The notes below the pieces were generated by a model, which saw only the letters and a list, made by a program, of their open reading frames with translations, was not told the DNA's origin and did not search any database. Shown one piece after another: positions 35,077-44,708 of a stretch of DNA of 64,000 bases. Origin of the DNA: an uncultured Bacilli bacterium (lineage in GTDB: Bacteria; Bacillota_I; Bacilli_A; RF39; UBA660); NCBI GenBank assembly GCA_910586195.1, contig CAJUHO010000002.1:26560-90559 (forward strand). The letters run 5' to 3'. Each line of letters opens with the position of its first letter. Position 1 is the stretch's first letter. Both the position numbers and the translations under genes were made by a program.

Positions 35077-36265
35077 GATAAAGGATGTTGCCAAAAAGTC
35101 AAAAGTCATTACAAAGTTATATAATAGTTTTATTAGAAACTCAAAAAAAGATGCGATTGAAGAGGTTGTACATGATTACTATAAGGAACTAGCTGGTAAA
35201 AAAATTATCCTAGTCGGTCATAGTGGTGGCTTAGGAGGGGCAGAAGTCCTTTTACGTAATATGATTCAAGAGTTTGTTAGGCAAAAATATCAGGTCGTTG
35301 TTTTAGTGAGAGGGAATGGTCCTATTATTGAGTCTTATCAAAAATATGCTCCTACTTTTGTAATTGATACTGTGGAAAAAAATGTGGATTATATTCAAAG
35401 ATTAAAAAGATTAGGATATAATAGTGCCATTTTAAATACGATAACAAATGGAGATTTAATACCATTATGTAAACAGAATGATATTCATGTAGTTCAATTA
35501 ATTCATGAACTTCCTGGAGTAATTCACGCTTTAAAGTGTGAAGAGAGAGCAGAAATCATTGCAACACAAGCAGATTTAGTTGTTTTCCCTGCTAATTTTG
35601 TAAAAGAAAAGTTTGAAACGATTGCGCCTTTAAAAGTTCCATTCAAGGTAAAACCACAAGGTTTATATATGGTTTATAATAATTGGAATAAAAGTGAGTC
35701 TCGGAACTACCTTAAGCAGCAGTACAATATTCCACTTAATCATTTTATTGTATTAAATGTTGGATTAGGTGAACGCCGTAAAGGATTTGATTTGTTTGTG
35801 GAAATTGCTGATAGAATGAAGCAGGAGAAAATTACCTTTTTGTGGTTAGGTGATGTAAACGAAGAGTTGAAGTCACAACTTTCTAAAAAAATGGAGAGAC
35901 TTTCCAATTTAGTTTTACCTGGTTATGTCTGTGAAAAGGAAACTTTTATGAAGTTTTATGATGGTAGTGATATGTTTTTATTAACTTCAAGAGAAGATCC
36001 ATTTCCGTCTGTTGTATTAGAATCATTTAATGCAAGAAGGCCTGTTGTTGCCTTTAAGGATGCTGGTGGATTTCAAGACATTGTGCAAACTGATAAAAGT
36101 GGTTATCTAGTAGAATATGAGAATGTAGATGCTATGATAGAAAAGATTCGAGTTTTAAAAGAGGACGATAAGCTTCGAGAAACTCTTGGAGAAAATGCTA
36201 AAAAACTTAGTGATGAACATCGATTTGTAAATTATATTAAAACACTTGCTGATGAGTGTAAATGA
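35069..36265 (+). CDS. Family 4 glycosyltransferase
   Basis: A 398-residue GT-B retaining enzyme. N-terminal domain: GHSGGLGGAEVLLRNMI; C-terminal donor domain: LNVGLGERRKGFDLFVEIA, FLWLGDVNEE and the EDPFPSVVLESFNARRPVVAF loop (E-x7-E motif). A ~40-residue basic N-terminal segment precedes the fold. The start at ATG 35069 has GGAGAGGAAAG upstream; the frame from 35051 overlaps the previous gene without a good site. Sugar unknown. Confidence 0.88.
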   Translation: MSKIKDVAKKSKVITKLYNSFIRNSKKDAIEEVVHDYYKELAGKKIILVGHSGGLGGAEVLLRNMIQEFVRQKYQVVVLVRGNGPIIESYQKYAPTFVIDTVEKNVDYIQRLKRLGYNSAILNTITNGDLIPLCKQNDIHVVQLIHELPGVIHALKCEERAEIIATQADLVVFPANFVKEKFETIAPLKVPFKVKPQGLYMVYNNWNKSESRNYLKQQYNIPLNHFIVLNVGLGERRKGFDLFVEIADRMKQEKITFLWLGDVNEELKSQLSKKMERLSNLVLPGYVCEKETFMKFYDGSDMFLLTSREDPFPSVVLESFNARRPVVAFKDAGGFQDIVQTDKSGYLVEYENVDAMIEKIRVLKEDDKLRETLGENAKKLSDEHRFVNYIKTLADECK

Positions 36266-36275
36266 GGTGATAGTA

Positions 36276-37103
36276 ATGGAAGAGATTAAAAAAGTTAGTG
36301 TCATTATTCCTAATTATAATTATGCACGATATTTAAAGAAACGCATTAAAGTAATAGAAAAGCAAACATATCCAATTTATGAATTAATTGTATTAGATGA
36401 TTGTTCTTCTGATAATAGTAGACAAGTAATCGAGAAAATGGCCAAAAAATATCCGATTCGAACTATTTTTAATGAGAAAAATAGTGGTTGTGTTTTTAAA
36501 CAATGGAAAAAGGGAATCGAAGCGGCAGAGGGAGATTACATTTGGATTGCTGAAGCGGACGATCAAGCGGATAAGCACCTTCTTGAGAATTTAATAGCAA
36601 AGTTTTCAGATAGTGAAGTTGTCCTTTCATATTGTGATTCTATGCAGATTAATGAGCATGGAAAAGTAATTCGAAAAAGTTGCAGTGATTTAGCTGATGA
36701 ACTTGGGGATGGTAGGTATGAGCAGGATTATGTGAATTCTGGAGAAGATGAACTTTCTAATTATTTAGTAATAAAAAATTATATTTATAATGCTTCGGGT
36801 GTAGTATTTAAAAAAGATGATTATAGCAAGGTTTTAGATGATTGTGCTAAATTTAAATTGGCAGGAGACTGGTATTTTTATACTCAGATTGCTAAGAAGG
36901 GTAAAATTGCTTATGTGGCAAAACCATTAAACAAGCATCGTATTCATACTAATAGTGTGACAAAAACTACTAAAAAGCAACTTCATTATGATGAGGTTGT
37001 AAGAATTCAGGAAGAGATTATGAATGAATATTCTATATCTGATTCTGTACTTAAACAAATTGAAGAACAAAGGGAAAAATTAAAACAAGTATTGGGATTA
37101 TAG
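36276..37103 (+). CDS. Family 2 glycosyltransferase
   Basis: A 275-residue GT2 protein: KVSVIIPNYNYARYLKKRI, IVLDDCSSDNS, NSGCVFKQWKKG and WIAEADDQADKHL (metal-binding acidic cluster EADD), then LAGDWYFYTQIAKKG. The KQWKKGIEAAEGDYIWIAEADD block is common in GT2 proteins of capsule and teichoic-acid-like loci. ATG 36276 follows GAGGTGATAGT, only ten bases after the preceding stop; a longer frame from 36246 is unlikely. Acceptor and sugar unknown. Confidence 0.87.
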   Translation: MEEIKKVSVIIPNYNYARYLKKRIKVIEKQTYPIYELIVLDDCSSDNSRQVIEKMAKKYPIRTIFNEKNSGCVFKQWKKGIEAAEGDYIWIAEADDQADKHLLENLIAKFSDSEVVLSYCDSMQINEHGKVIRKSCSDLADELGDGRYEQDYVNSGEDELSNYLVIKNYIYNASGVVFKKDDYSKVLDDCAKFKLAGDWYFYTQIAKKGKIAYVAKPLNKHRIHTNSVTKTTKKQLHYDEVVRIQEEIMNEYSISDSVLKQIEEQREKLKQVLGL

Positions 37104-37111
37104 GAGTTATT

Positions 37112-38068
37112 ATGAAAATATTAATTTTGGGAGGACAAGGATTTATTGGACAAAATCTTTGTAAGCGACTAATAGAAGAAGGTCATGATGTTAGTGTAGT
37201 AGAAAGATCTATTGCAAAAGAAAGAGTACTAGAAAAGGTCTCTTATCATGAAGGGGATTTTACTGATATTTCTAGTTATAAAGAGTATTTAAGGGGAATA
37301 GATGTCGTCTATCATTTGATTAGTACGACTAATGCTAATGATTCTAATCAAGAAATAGAACGTGATATAGAACAAAATGTAGTAGGGACAGTTCGTCTTT
37401 TAGATGCTTGTGTAGAGGCAAATGTTAAAAAGATTGTATTTACTTCTAGTGGTGGAACTATTTATGGCATTCCTGAGAGTATTCCGATTGCAGAAGATGA
37501 TATGAAAAATCCAATTTGTTCTTACGGAATTACCAAGTTAATGATTGAAAAGTATTTATATTTGTATCATCACTTATATGGAATTGATTATACTGTCTTA
37601 AGGCTTTCCAATCCATATGGTCCTTATCATCAGTCTCCCAATCAGGGACTTATTAATGTGATTCTTAGAAAGGTTTATAATCAAGAAGAGGTTACAGTTT
37701 GGGGAGATGGAGAAGTAAAGAGAGATTATGTTTATATTAATGATGCAGTGGATGCTCTTTCTTTAGTGAAAGATATGGAATGTGAAGAGAAAGTATTTAA
37801 TATAGGGAGTGGAAATTCCTATTCTATTTGTGATATAATAAAAGAAATTGAAAATGTATTGGGAGTAGATGTAAAGAAGACTTATAAAGAGGCAAGAAAT
37901 CAAGATGTACCAATTAATGTACTTGATATCTCATTAGCACAGCAGATACTTGGTTGGAATCCTAAAATTGATTTGCCCACAGGTCTTGTTTTAACGTATG
38001 AAAGTCTTTGTAAGGAGGCCTCTTCCCAAAGTGAAGGAGTGACAAAACTTGAAAAAAGGAAAAAGTGA
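37112..38068 (+). CDS. NAD-dependent sugar epimerase/dehydratase
   Basis: A 318-residue extended SDR: LGGQGFIGQNLCKRL, YHLISTTNAND, FTSSGGTIYGIP (catalytic Ser/Thr region), YGITKLMIEKYL (YxxxK), RLSNPYGPYHQ and GDGEVKRDYVYINDAV. It is closest in layout to UDP-glucose 4-epimerase-like enzymes, but the initial TxGGxGFIG is LGGQGFIG and the substrate is uncertain. Eight bases after the preceding gene with GGAG at the start; the 3' end overlaps the exporter ATPase gene by 20 bases, a sign of tight coupling. Confidence 0.88.
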   Translation: MKILILGGQGFIGQNLCKRLIEEGHDVSVVERSIAKERVLEKVSYHEGDFTDISSYKEYLRGIDVVYHLISTTNANDSNQEIERDIEQNVVGTVRLLDACVEANVKKIVFTSSGGTIYGIPESIPIAEDDMKNPICSYGITKLMIEKYLYLYHHLYGIDYTVLRLSNPYGPYHQSPNQGLINVILRKVYNQEEVTVWGDGEVKRDYVYINDAVDALSLVKDMECEEKVFNIGSGNSYSICDIIKEIENVLGVDVKKTYKEARNQDVPINVLDISLAQQILGWNPKIDLPTGLVLTYESLCKEASSQSEGVTKLEKRKK

Positions 38069-38795
38069 AGAAGTTGTTATTAAGGTTTCAGATGTTTCTA
38101 AGAATTTTAATGTTTATTATGATAAAGCAAATACTTTAAAGGAAAGAGTAATTTTTTTCCATAGAAATAAAATGGAAGTTAGAAAAGTTTTAAAACACAT
38201 TAATTTAGAAATAAAAAAAGGAGAAACGGTTGCTTTAATTGGTGTTAATGGAAGCGGAAAATCAACTTTACTAAAGTTACTTACTAAAATTATTTATCCC
38301 AACGGTGGTAATATTGAGATTAATGGAAAACTCACTTCTTTGCTTGAACTTGGTGCTGGATTTCATCCGGATTTTTCGGGTAGAGAGAATATTTATTTCA
38401 ATGCTTCTATTTTTGGATTGAATAAAGCTGAGATTGATAGAAGAATAGATGATATTATCGCTTTTTCTGAATTGGGAGAGTACATTGATAATCCTATACG
38501 TACATATTCTTCTGGTATGTATATGCGACTTGCTTTTGCAGTTGCTATTAATGTAGATGCAGATATTCTACTTATTGATGAAGTACTTGCCGTTGGAGAT
38601 CAACATTTTCAAGAAAAGTGTTTAAATAAAATGAAGGAATTAAAGAGTGAAGGAAAGACAATGGTATTTGTTAGTCATTCTATGGATGCTGTAAAATTTT
38701 TATGTGATAGAGCGATTTGGCTTTATCAGGGAGAAATTAGGAAAGATGGTAAAACGGAAAAAGTAATTGAAGAGTATTTAGAGGAATGTGCATAA
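38049..38795 (+). CDS. Polysaccharide ABC transporter, ATP-binding subunit
   Basis: A 248-residue ATPase of the Wzt/TagH/RgpD group that powers export of undecaprenyl-linked glycan. It has Walker A GVNGSGKST, LLELGAGFHPDFSGRENIYFNA (family hallmark), signature region YSSGMYMRLAFAVA, Walker B ILLIDEVLAVGD and switch His FVSHS. The C-terminal carbohydrate-binding extension of large Wzt proteins is absent, as in TagH-short/RgpD types. The start is TTG 38049 with AAGGAG nine bases upstream, inside the previous gene. The permease follows immediately. Confidence 0.94.
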   Translation: MKKGKSEEVVIKVSDVSKNFNVYYDKANTLKERVIFFHRNKMEVRKVLKHINLEIKKGETVALIGVNGSGKSTLLKLLTKIIYPNGGNIEINGKLTSLLELGAGFHPDFSGRENIYFNASIFGLNKAEIDRRIDDIIAFSELGEYIDNPIRTYSSGMYMRLAFAVAINVDADILLIDEVLAVGDQHFQEKCLNKMKELKSEGKTMVFVSHSMDAVKFLCDRAIWLYQGEIRKDGKTEKVIEEYLEECA

Positions 38796-38807
38796 GAGGT
38801 GATGGGA

Positions 38808-39581
38808 ATGAAGTTGTTACATGAGTTATATGTTTATAGAGAATTTTTAAAAACATCTATTCGAAAAGAGTTTCGTGGGAAATATAAAAAGTCTTTCCTA
38901 GGAGTTTTATGGTCATTTATTAATCCACTATTGCAGCTTTTGGTTTATGCTTTGGTGTTTCCATTTATTATGCGAGTGCAAGTAGAGAATTATACTATGT
39001 TTTTAGTTGTTGCTCTTATTCCTTGGAATTTCTTTAATGCTACTGTCTGTCAAAGTACATCTACTATTATTGCTTCCTCAGGAATTATTAAAAAGGTATA
39101 TTTCCCTAGGGCCATATTACCAATTTCTAATGTTACCAGTAATTTTTTAAATTTCTTAATTTCCTGCATTATTATTGTAGTTGCTCTTTTTGTTAGTGGT
39201 ATAGGAATTGGTCCAAGTATTATCTATTTGCCATTAATTATGTTATTGCAATATGTTTTTTCACTTGCTATTTCCTTTATTTTATCATCTATTACTGTTT
39301 ATATAAGAGATTTAGAATACTTTGTTAGCGTTCTTATGATGCTTTGGTTCTATTTAACACCAGTACTTTATGAAATTAATATGATTCCTCCTAAGTTTCA
39401 AGCATTATTTAACTTGAATCCAATGGTTCATATTATTACAGCATACAGGCAGATTTTATATTATCAGCAAGCTCCGAATTTATTGTATATCTTAGGAATT
39501 TTGATAGCATGTTTTGTATTATTAATTGTTGGTAATTTTATTTTCCATCGTTGTGAGAAGAAATTTGCAGAGGAGTTATAG
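38808..39581 (+). CDS. Polysaccharide ABC transporter, permease subunit
   Basis: A 257-residue membrane protein of the ABC-2 (Wzm/TagG/RgpC) family with six helices. Near the N-terminus the amphipathic gate-helix motif IRKEFRGKYKKSFLGVLWSFINP is diagnostic (KYKxSxLGxLWxxxxP). It forms the membrane channel with the ATPase encoded just upstream. ATG 38808 is preceded by AAGAGGTG; GTG 38799 and ATG 38802 in frame are less well placed. Confidence 0.94.
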   Translation: MKLLHELYVYREFLKTSIRKEFRGKYKKSFLGVLWSFINPLLQLLVYALVFPFIMRVQVENYTMFLVVALIPWNFFNATVCQSTSTIIASSGIIKKVYFPRAILPISNVTSNFLNFLISCIIIVVALFVSGIGIGPSIIYLPLIMLLQYVFSLAISFILSSITVYIRDLEYFVSVLMMLWFYLTPVLYEINMIPPKFQALFNLNPMVHIITAYRQILYYQQAPNLLYILGILIACFVLLIVGNFIFHRCEKKFAEEL

Positions 39582-39590
39582 GAGGAAGTC

Positions 39591-41279
39591 ATGAAGCAGA
39601 AAGGTATTAAGCAGTTTGTAGTAGGTACAGCTTTAGGAGGAGTAGGACTTTTTCTTCTATATTTTTATATTTTTCGATATAATAATTTAATTAAGACATG
39701 GGATCACTCTACTTATTGGTTAACAACTTTAGGACAAAAATATGCAGTGGCTAGTGATTCTTTTTTTACTACTATTAAAAATATTTTTTTCTCTATTAAT
39801 CATGATGATTATAATCTACTAGCATCTTTTTTATTACAACCTATATTTATCTTTTCAAGCGGTAGTTTCTTTGCGTATGGAATGTCCATATTTTTAGTAG
39901 GGGTCTTACCAATTTATTTTATTTATTCGTTTCTTTTTCGAAAAATTTTTCCAGAAAATAAAAATCATATATTATTTTTACTTTGTTTTATAGGACCATT
40001 CTTGTTATCGCCTTCTTTACATGTTCCATGTGCAGATGGTTATCTAGATATAATAGGGCTTATTCCTATTGGTATTATTTTGTATTGTACATATCAGTAC
40101 AACTTTGAGAAACTAGATTGGAAAAAGACAGTTATTCTTTCTGTTTGTTTTTTACTAACTATTATTTTAAGAAGGTATTATGTTTATTTTACCGTTTCTT
40201 ATTTTATTACTTTGGCTATTGTCTACACGGTAGAGAAGTTTATTTTTAAAATGAAAAATGATTGGTTTCGTCAAGGATTACATGTTTTTATCGTTGGAAT
40301 TTTATTCTCTATTGTGATATTATTATTTTTTCATACTATGATATTTAGAATTATTAAAGGGGATTATGCCAGTAGTTATAGTGCATATTCCTTTGGGAAC
40401 TCTTTTTATCAGATTTTAGAAATTATTAAAAATATGGGACTTGGCGTTTTTATTCTTTATGTTTTTTCTTATATTTATACATGGATAAGGCATAAAGAAA
40501 AACGAGAATTTTTTATAATTCTATTATTAAATTTGATTTTTACCATTCTTTTATTTAATCGAGTGCAAACGATGGATCAGCATCATTATTACACTTTCCT
40601 TTTAAATATGTTAGTACCAGTTTCAATTCTTATGGTGGACTTACTAAAAGATTTTAAAGTCAGCAGAAAAAAAGGATTGTTAGTTATTTTTGTGGTTTTT
40701 GTTTTATACATAGTTAGCAATTTTACTTTTTCTATTTTTCCAGTGCAAAAGGATCCCATAGGCCTTTTTGGAAAATCACAGATTTCTTATCGAAGTGCTT
40801 TAAGGGAACAGTTAAAACCAGTAATGAGTGAACTTAGAAAACTTTCGAAAGACGAAAATACTGTCATTTATACTGTAGCAAGTTCAGGACTTTTCAATAA
40901 TGAAACATTTGCAAATTATGACTTGCCTGAGACTTCTTTAAGAAACGTTATTATTCCAACTCCAAATGTTGATTTAAGAGATGGCTTTTCTTCTTCACTA
41001 TATAATGCTAATTACTTATTAGTTGTAAGTCCTATGCAATTACATTTACGTGAGGAGGATCAACAAGTAGTTAGTGTTATATATGATTCATTAAAAGAGG
41101 ATTCGTCTATTAAGGATAATTATGAATCCATTAAAAAATGGAAAGTTTCCGATGTTACCATTGAATTATATGAGAAAACTGATGATTATGGGGTAGAAGA
41201 AAAAGAATATTTAAAAGAAAAGTTCAATAAGCGGTATAAAAAATATAAAGATTTATTCGAAAATAGAATTATGGAGTAA
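39591..41279 (+). CDS. GT-C-type polytopic membrane glycosyltransferase
   Basis: A 562-residue protein with ~11 membrane helices (to ~385) and a ~175-residue extracytoplasmic C-terminal domain. The first outer loop carries an Asp, D38 (KTWDHSTYW), as expected of GT-C enzymes that use polyprenyl-phosphate sugars. Directly followed by a GtrB-like Und-P-sugar synthase and a GtrA-like flippase, it is probably the transferase that adds side-chain sugars to the polymer outside the cell (inference from the three-gene module). GGAGGAAG lies upstream. Confidence 0.75.
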   Translation: MKQKGIKQFVVGTALGGVGLFLLYFYIFRYNNLIKTWDHSTYWLTTLGQKYAVASDSFFTTIKNIFFSINHDDYNLLASFLLQPIFIFSSGSFFAYGMSIFLVGVLPIYFIYSFLFRKIFPENKNHILFLLCFIGPFLLSPSLHVPCADGYLDIIGLIPIGIILYCTYQYNFEKLDWKKTVILSVCFLLTIILRRYYVYFTVSYFITLAIVYTVEKFIFKMKNDWFRQGLHVFIVGILFSIVILLFFHTMIFRIIKGDYASSYSAYSFGNSFYQILEIIKNMGLGVFILYVFSYIYTWIRHKEKREFFIILLLNLIFTILLFNRVQTMDQHHYYTFLLNMLVPVSILMVDLLKDFKVSRKKGLLVIFVVFVLYIVSNFTFSIFPVQKDPIGLFGKSQISYRSALREQLKPVMSELRKLSKDENTVIYTVASSGLFNNETFANYDLPETSLRNVIIPTPNVDLRDGFSSSLYNANYLLVVSPMQLHLREEDQQVVSVIYDSLKEDSSIKDNYESIKKWKVSDVTIELYEKTDDYGVEEKEYLKEKFNKRYKKYKDLFENRIME

Positions 41280-41283
41280 AAAT

Positions 41284-42267
41284 ATGAAAAAAGATGTGAA
41301 AAAGAAAAAAAATATAACTTTGTATGTTGTGATTCCTTGCTACAATGAAGAGGCAGTATTAAGTGAAACTACAAAAAGATTAAAAGAAAAATTAGAAAAA
41401 TTAATAAAACAGAAAGTGGTTTCAACGGATAGTCGTGTTATGTATGTGAATGATGGTAGTCGCGATAAAACTTGGGAGTTGATTGAAAAGATTCATAAAG
41501 AAGAACAACTATTTACAGGGCTTTGCTTATCAAGAAATAGGGGACATCAAAACGCTTTACTAGCAGGATTGATGACGGCAAAGAATTATGCTGATGTTGT
41601 TATTAGTATGGATGCTGATTTACAAGATGATATTGATGCAATAGATGAGATGATTGAAAAATATAATACTGGAAGTGATATTGTCTATGGTGTTCGTAGT
41701 GCTAGAAAAGAGGATACTTGGTTTAAAAGGATAACAGCAGAAGGATTTTATAAGTTTATGAGTAAAATGGGAGTAGATATTGTTTATAATCATGCAGATT
41801 ATCGATTAACTAGCAGACGTGCTTTAAATTATTTAGAAAATTATAAAGAAGTAAATTTATTTTTACGTGGAATGTTCCCTTTAATTGGTTTTTCCTCTGA
41901 CGTTGTTTATTATGAGAGAAAACAGCGGTTTGCGGGTGAAAGTAAGTATCCATTAAAAAAGATGTTATCATTTGCTTGGGATGGGATTACTTCTTTTTCG
42001 ATTCGCCCAATTAAGTTAGTATTAACTCTTGGTGTTGTGATTTTCTTTATTAGTATTTTAATATTACTATATAGTTTTATTGTAAAACTTTTAGGTTATA
42101 CTGTTCCTGGTTGGACATTTACTATTTGTTCTATCTGGATTGTGGCAGGACTTGAAATGCTTTCTTTAGGAATTATTGGGGAGTATATAGGAAAAATTTA
42201 TAATGAGGTAAAGGCACGTCCTCGTTACATTATTGCACGTAATTTAAATGAGGAAGAGGAAAAATAA
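41284..42267 (+). CDS. GtrB-like polyprenyl-phosphate glycosyltransferase
   Basis: A 327-residue GT2 enzyme of the dolichol-phosphate-mannose-synthase/GtrB type, transferring a sugar from NDP-sugar to undecaprenyl phosphate. It has YVVIPCYNEEAVLSETT, YVNDGSRDKTW, LSRNRGHQNALLAGL and the metal site D110-A-D112 (MDADLQDD), with NHADYRLTSRRAL as the acceptor region. Two C-terminal membrane helices (~240-305) precede a basic tail. It lies between the GT-C enzyme and the GtrA-like gene, completing a side-chain module. Confidence 0.92.
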   Translation: MKKDVKKKKNITLYVVIPCYNEEAVLSETTKRLKEKLEKLIKQKVVSTDSRVMYVNDGSRDKTWELIEKIHKEEQLFTGLCLSRNRGHQNALLAGLMTAKNYADVVISMDADLQDDIDAIDEMIEKYNTGSDIVYGVRSARKEDTWFKRITAEGFYKFMSKMGVDIVYNHADYRLTSRRALNYLENYKEVNLFLRGMFPLIGFSSDVVYYERKQRFAGESKYPLKKMLSFAWDGITSFSIRPIKLVLTLGVVIFFISILILLYSFIVKLLGYTVPGWTFTICSIWIVAGLEMLSLGIIGEYIGKIYNEVKARPRYIIARNLNEEEEK

Positions 42268-42269
42268 AT

Positions 42270-42740
42270 ATGAGTAACAAGAAAAATGATAAAAGAGATA
42301 ATGCAGCTCTTTTTGTTCAAAAGGTATTGAAGATTTTTCATGTAAAGGTTAGTAATAAAACAGAGGACTTATTGATTCAAATTTTTAAGTTTGGAATTGT
42401 AGGAGTAGTGGCTACTCTTATTGATTTTCTATTTCTTTATATATTTAAAGAATTTTGCCATTTTCCAATTGTAGTTTCTAATACACTCTCATTCTGTATA
42501 TCTGTAATATATAATTATTATGCGAGTGTTAAATGGGTATTTCATATTAATCACGAAAAAGATGCTAGACGACAATTTGTTATTTTTATTATATTTAGTG
42601 TTGTAGGACTTTTGTTAAATGATTTAATTATGTGGGTTAGTACAGATTTATTTCATATTTATTATTTACTAGCTAAGGTTGTTGCTACAGCTATTGTTAT
42701 GGTATTTAATTTTATAACTAGAAAGTTATTCTTAGAGTAA
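42270..42740 (+). CDS. GtrA-like membrane protein, putative Und-P-sugar flippase
   Basis: A 156-residue protein with a hydrophilic N-terminus (~35 residues) and four membrane helices. It has the family features FKFGIVGVVATLIDFLFLY, FPIVVSNTLSFCISVIYNYYASVKWVF and ATAIVMVFNFITRKLF. GtrA proteins are thought to flip undecaprenyl-phosphate sugars made by GtrB partners. Last gene of the operon before a strong terminator; it starts three bases after the GtrB-like gene. Confidence 0.92.
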   Translation: MSNKKNDKRDNAALFVQKVLKIFHVKVSNKTEDLLIQIFKFGIVGVVATLIDFLFLYIFKEFCHFPIVVSNTLSFCISVIYNYYASVKWVFHINHEKDARRQFVIFIIFSVVGLLLNDLIMWVSTDLFHIYYLLAKVVATAIVMVFNFITRKLFLE

Positions 42741-42757
42741 ATAATTTTTTCGAAAAT

Positions 42758-42788
42758 TCATAAAGTATAATACTTTATGAGTTTTTTT
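42758..42788 (+). terminator. Terminator of the main polysaccharide operon
   Basis: TCATAAAGTA (42758-42767), loop TAA, TACTTTATGA (42771-42780), then G and seven T. Confidence 0.88.
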
Positions 42789-43099
42789 ATAATACTTATT
42801 ATTAAGTAAAAAAAATGGTATTATTAGGGAATAAAAAAATTAGAAAAATAAAATATTATAAAATTTTCAAGATATAAAAATAGTCAAAAATTGGTTATTC
42901 ATATAGTGATTTGTTGCTATAAAAGAAAAAATAAGGGGCATTGGAGCACTAGATGGTTTTTCATTTTATAACTTTTCTAGAAAATAGGACTTTTTCTTTT
43001 CTTCTTATATTGTTTAATGGTATACTAAAAATAGATGTATGATAGAAATAGATATTCCACATTTTTTGTGGATAAAATTGCTAGAAAGGAAGAGATAAT
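42789..43099. other. AT-rich intergenic region between glycan operons
   Basis: No ORF is supportable. It contains the 12-bp palindrome TTTTCTAGAAAA (~42971-42982), a possible -10 TATACT (43021) with a poor -35, and the hairpin TCCACA-TTTTTT-GTGGA (~43055-43072) in the presumed 5' leader of the next operon. The GAAAGGAAGAG just before 43100 is the ribosome site of the GT4 gene. Confidence 0.4.
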
Positions 43100-44233
43100 A
43101 TGAAGAAAATATCAATTCTTTCTCTTCATTTAGGGTATGGTGGTTTAGAAAGAAGCGTTGTTACTCTTGCTAATTTGCTAGTAGAAAATTATCAGGTGGA
43201 AATCGCTTGTGTTTATAAACTCTATGAAAAACCTGCATTTTCTTTAAATTCTAAAGTAGAAGTAAAATATTTAACAGATGTAAAACCCAATCGTGAAGAA
43301 TTTGTGGAAAACTTTCGAAAAAGAAAATTTATCTGTTGCTTGAGGGAAGGAATTCATAGTTTAAAGATTCTTCGAATTAGAAAAAAAAGTGTGGTAGATT
43401 ATATTAGAAAATCAGATTGTGATATAATGATAGCAACTCGTGATATTTTTGATTACTGGCTAGGAAAATATGCCCAGCAAGATGTCATGAAAATTGGCTG
43501 GGAGCATAATCACTATCATAATGATTTAAACTATGCCAAAAAAATTGTAAAGTCTAATTATCATTTGGATTATTTGGTATTAGTATCAAAAGAGTTACAA
43601 AAATTCTATAGTGAGAAACTAAAAAATTCTCATTGTGAGTGTAGATATATTCCGAATGTTATTAGTGCAATTCCTAAGGAGTGCAGCTCTTTTCAGGATA
43701 AAAGATTAATATCTATTGGAAGACTTTCTAAAGAGAAAGGATATCTTGACTTATTACAAATGTTTACTAGGATTTTACAGTCTTATCCTGATTGGAAATT
43801 AGATATTATTGGAGATGGAGAAGAAAGGAAAGTTTTAGAGAAATATATTAATGAAAATTGCCTAGATAAAAATGTTTTATTGCATGGTTTTCAGAAAAGA
43901 GAATATATTGACAAAGTATTACATCATTCCTCAATTTATGTGATGTCTTCTTATACAGAAAGTTTTGGAATTGTATTATTAGAAGCAATGAGTCATGGAC
44001 TCCCCTGTGTTGCCTTTTCATCAGCAGAAGGGGCTTGTGAGATTATTGAAAATGAAAAAACAGGTTATTTGATAGAAAATAGAAATTTTTCACAATATAT
44101 TGAAAAAGTAGAATATCTGATAAAGCATAAAGACGTTGCTAAAAAAATGGGAGATAATGGACGTGAACAAGTAAAAGATTATACTGGAGAAAAAGTAATT
44201 TTAAAATGGCTAGATATTATTGAAAAGAGATGA
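43100..44233 (+). CDS. Family 4 glycosyltransferase
   Basis: A 377-residue GT-B enzyme: HLGYGGLERSVVTLANLL at the N-terminus, then ISIGRLSKEKGYLDLLQMF, LDIIGDGEERKVLE, VLLHGFQKREYI and YTESFGIVLLEAMSHGLPCVAF (E-x7-E motif). It is typical of capsular and exopolysaccharide GT4 enzymes such as galactosyl- or N-acetylhexosaminyl-transferases; the donor cannot be specified. It heads the second glycan gene group. Confidence 0.9.
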   Translation: MKKISILSLHLGYGGLERSVVTLANLLVENYQVEIACVYKLYEKPAFSLNSKVEVKYLTDVKPNREEFVENFRKRKFICCLREGIHSLKILRIRKKSVVDYIRKSDCDIMIATRDIFDYWLGKYAQQDVMKIGWEHNHYHNDLNYAKKIVKSNYHLDYLVLVSKELQKFYSEKLKNSHCECRYIPNVISAIPKECSSFQDKRLISIGRLSKEKGYLDLLQMFTRILQSYPDWKLDIIGDGEERKVLEKYINENCLDKNVLLHGFQKREYIDKVLHHSSIYVMSSYTESFGIVLLEAMSHGLPCVAFSSAEGACEIIENEKTGYLIENRNFSQYIEKVEYLIKHKDVAKKMGDNGREQVKDYTGEKVILKWLDIIEKR

Positions 44234-44237
44234 TTAG

Positions 44238-44708
44238 ATGACGAAAATTTTATTTATATCTTCTACAGGAGGGCATCTATCAGAAATGATGCGATTAAAG
44301 GGGCTTTTTTCACATTATGATTATCATATTGTGACAGAGAAGACGAAATCTAATTTAAGTTTAAAATCAGATTATAAAGGACACATTAGTTTTTTAATAT
44401 ATGGAACGAAGGATCATTTATTTTCATACATCTTTAAACTTGCTTATAATTGTTTTAAAAGTTTTTTTCTATATTTGCGTATTCATCCCGATTATGTAAT
44501 TACAACGGGTGCTCATACAGCAGGGCCTATGTGTTTAATTGCTAAAATATTTGGAAGTAAAATTATCTATATTGAGACTTTTGCCAATATTGATACAAAA
44601 ACAATTACTGGGAAAATGCTATATCCTGTTTCAGATTTATTTATTGTACAATGGAGTAAGATGAAGAAACATTATCCAAAAGCGATAGATGGGGGATGGA
44701 TTTATTAA
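44238..44708 (+). CDS. Alg14/PssD-like glycosyltransferase membrane-anchor subunit
   Basis: A 156-residue protein: FISSTGGHLSEMMRL, YHIVTEKTKS, RIHPDYVITTGAHTAGPMCLIAKIFG and YIETFANIDTKTITGKMLYPVSDLFIVQW. These are hallmarks of the Alg14/PssD/EpsE-type half of a split GT-B enzyme. It recruits the catalytic Alg13/PssE-like half, encoded next, to the membrane. Together they usually add GlcA or another hexose as an early step of repeat-unit assembly. The stop overlaps the next start by one base (TAATG). Confidence 0.93.
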   Translation: MTKILFISSTGGHLSEMMRLKGLFSHYDYHIVTEKTKSNLSLKSDYKGHISFLIYGTKDHLFSYIFKLAYNCFKSFFLYLRIHPDYVITTGAHTAGPMCLIAKIFGSKIIYIETFANIDTKTITGKMLYPVSDLFIVQWSKMKKHYPKAIDGGWIY

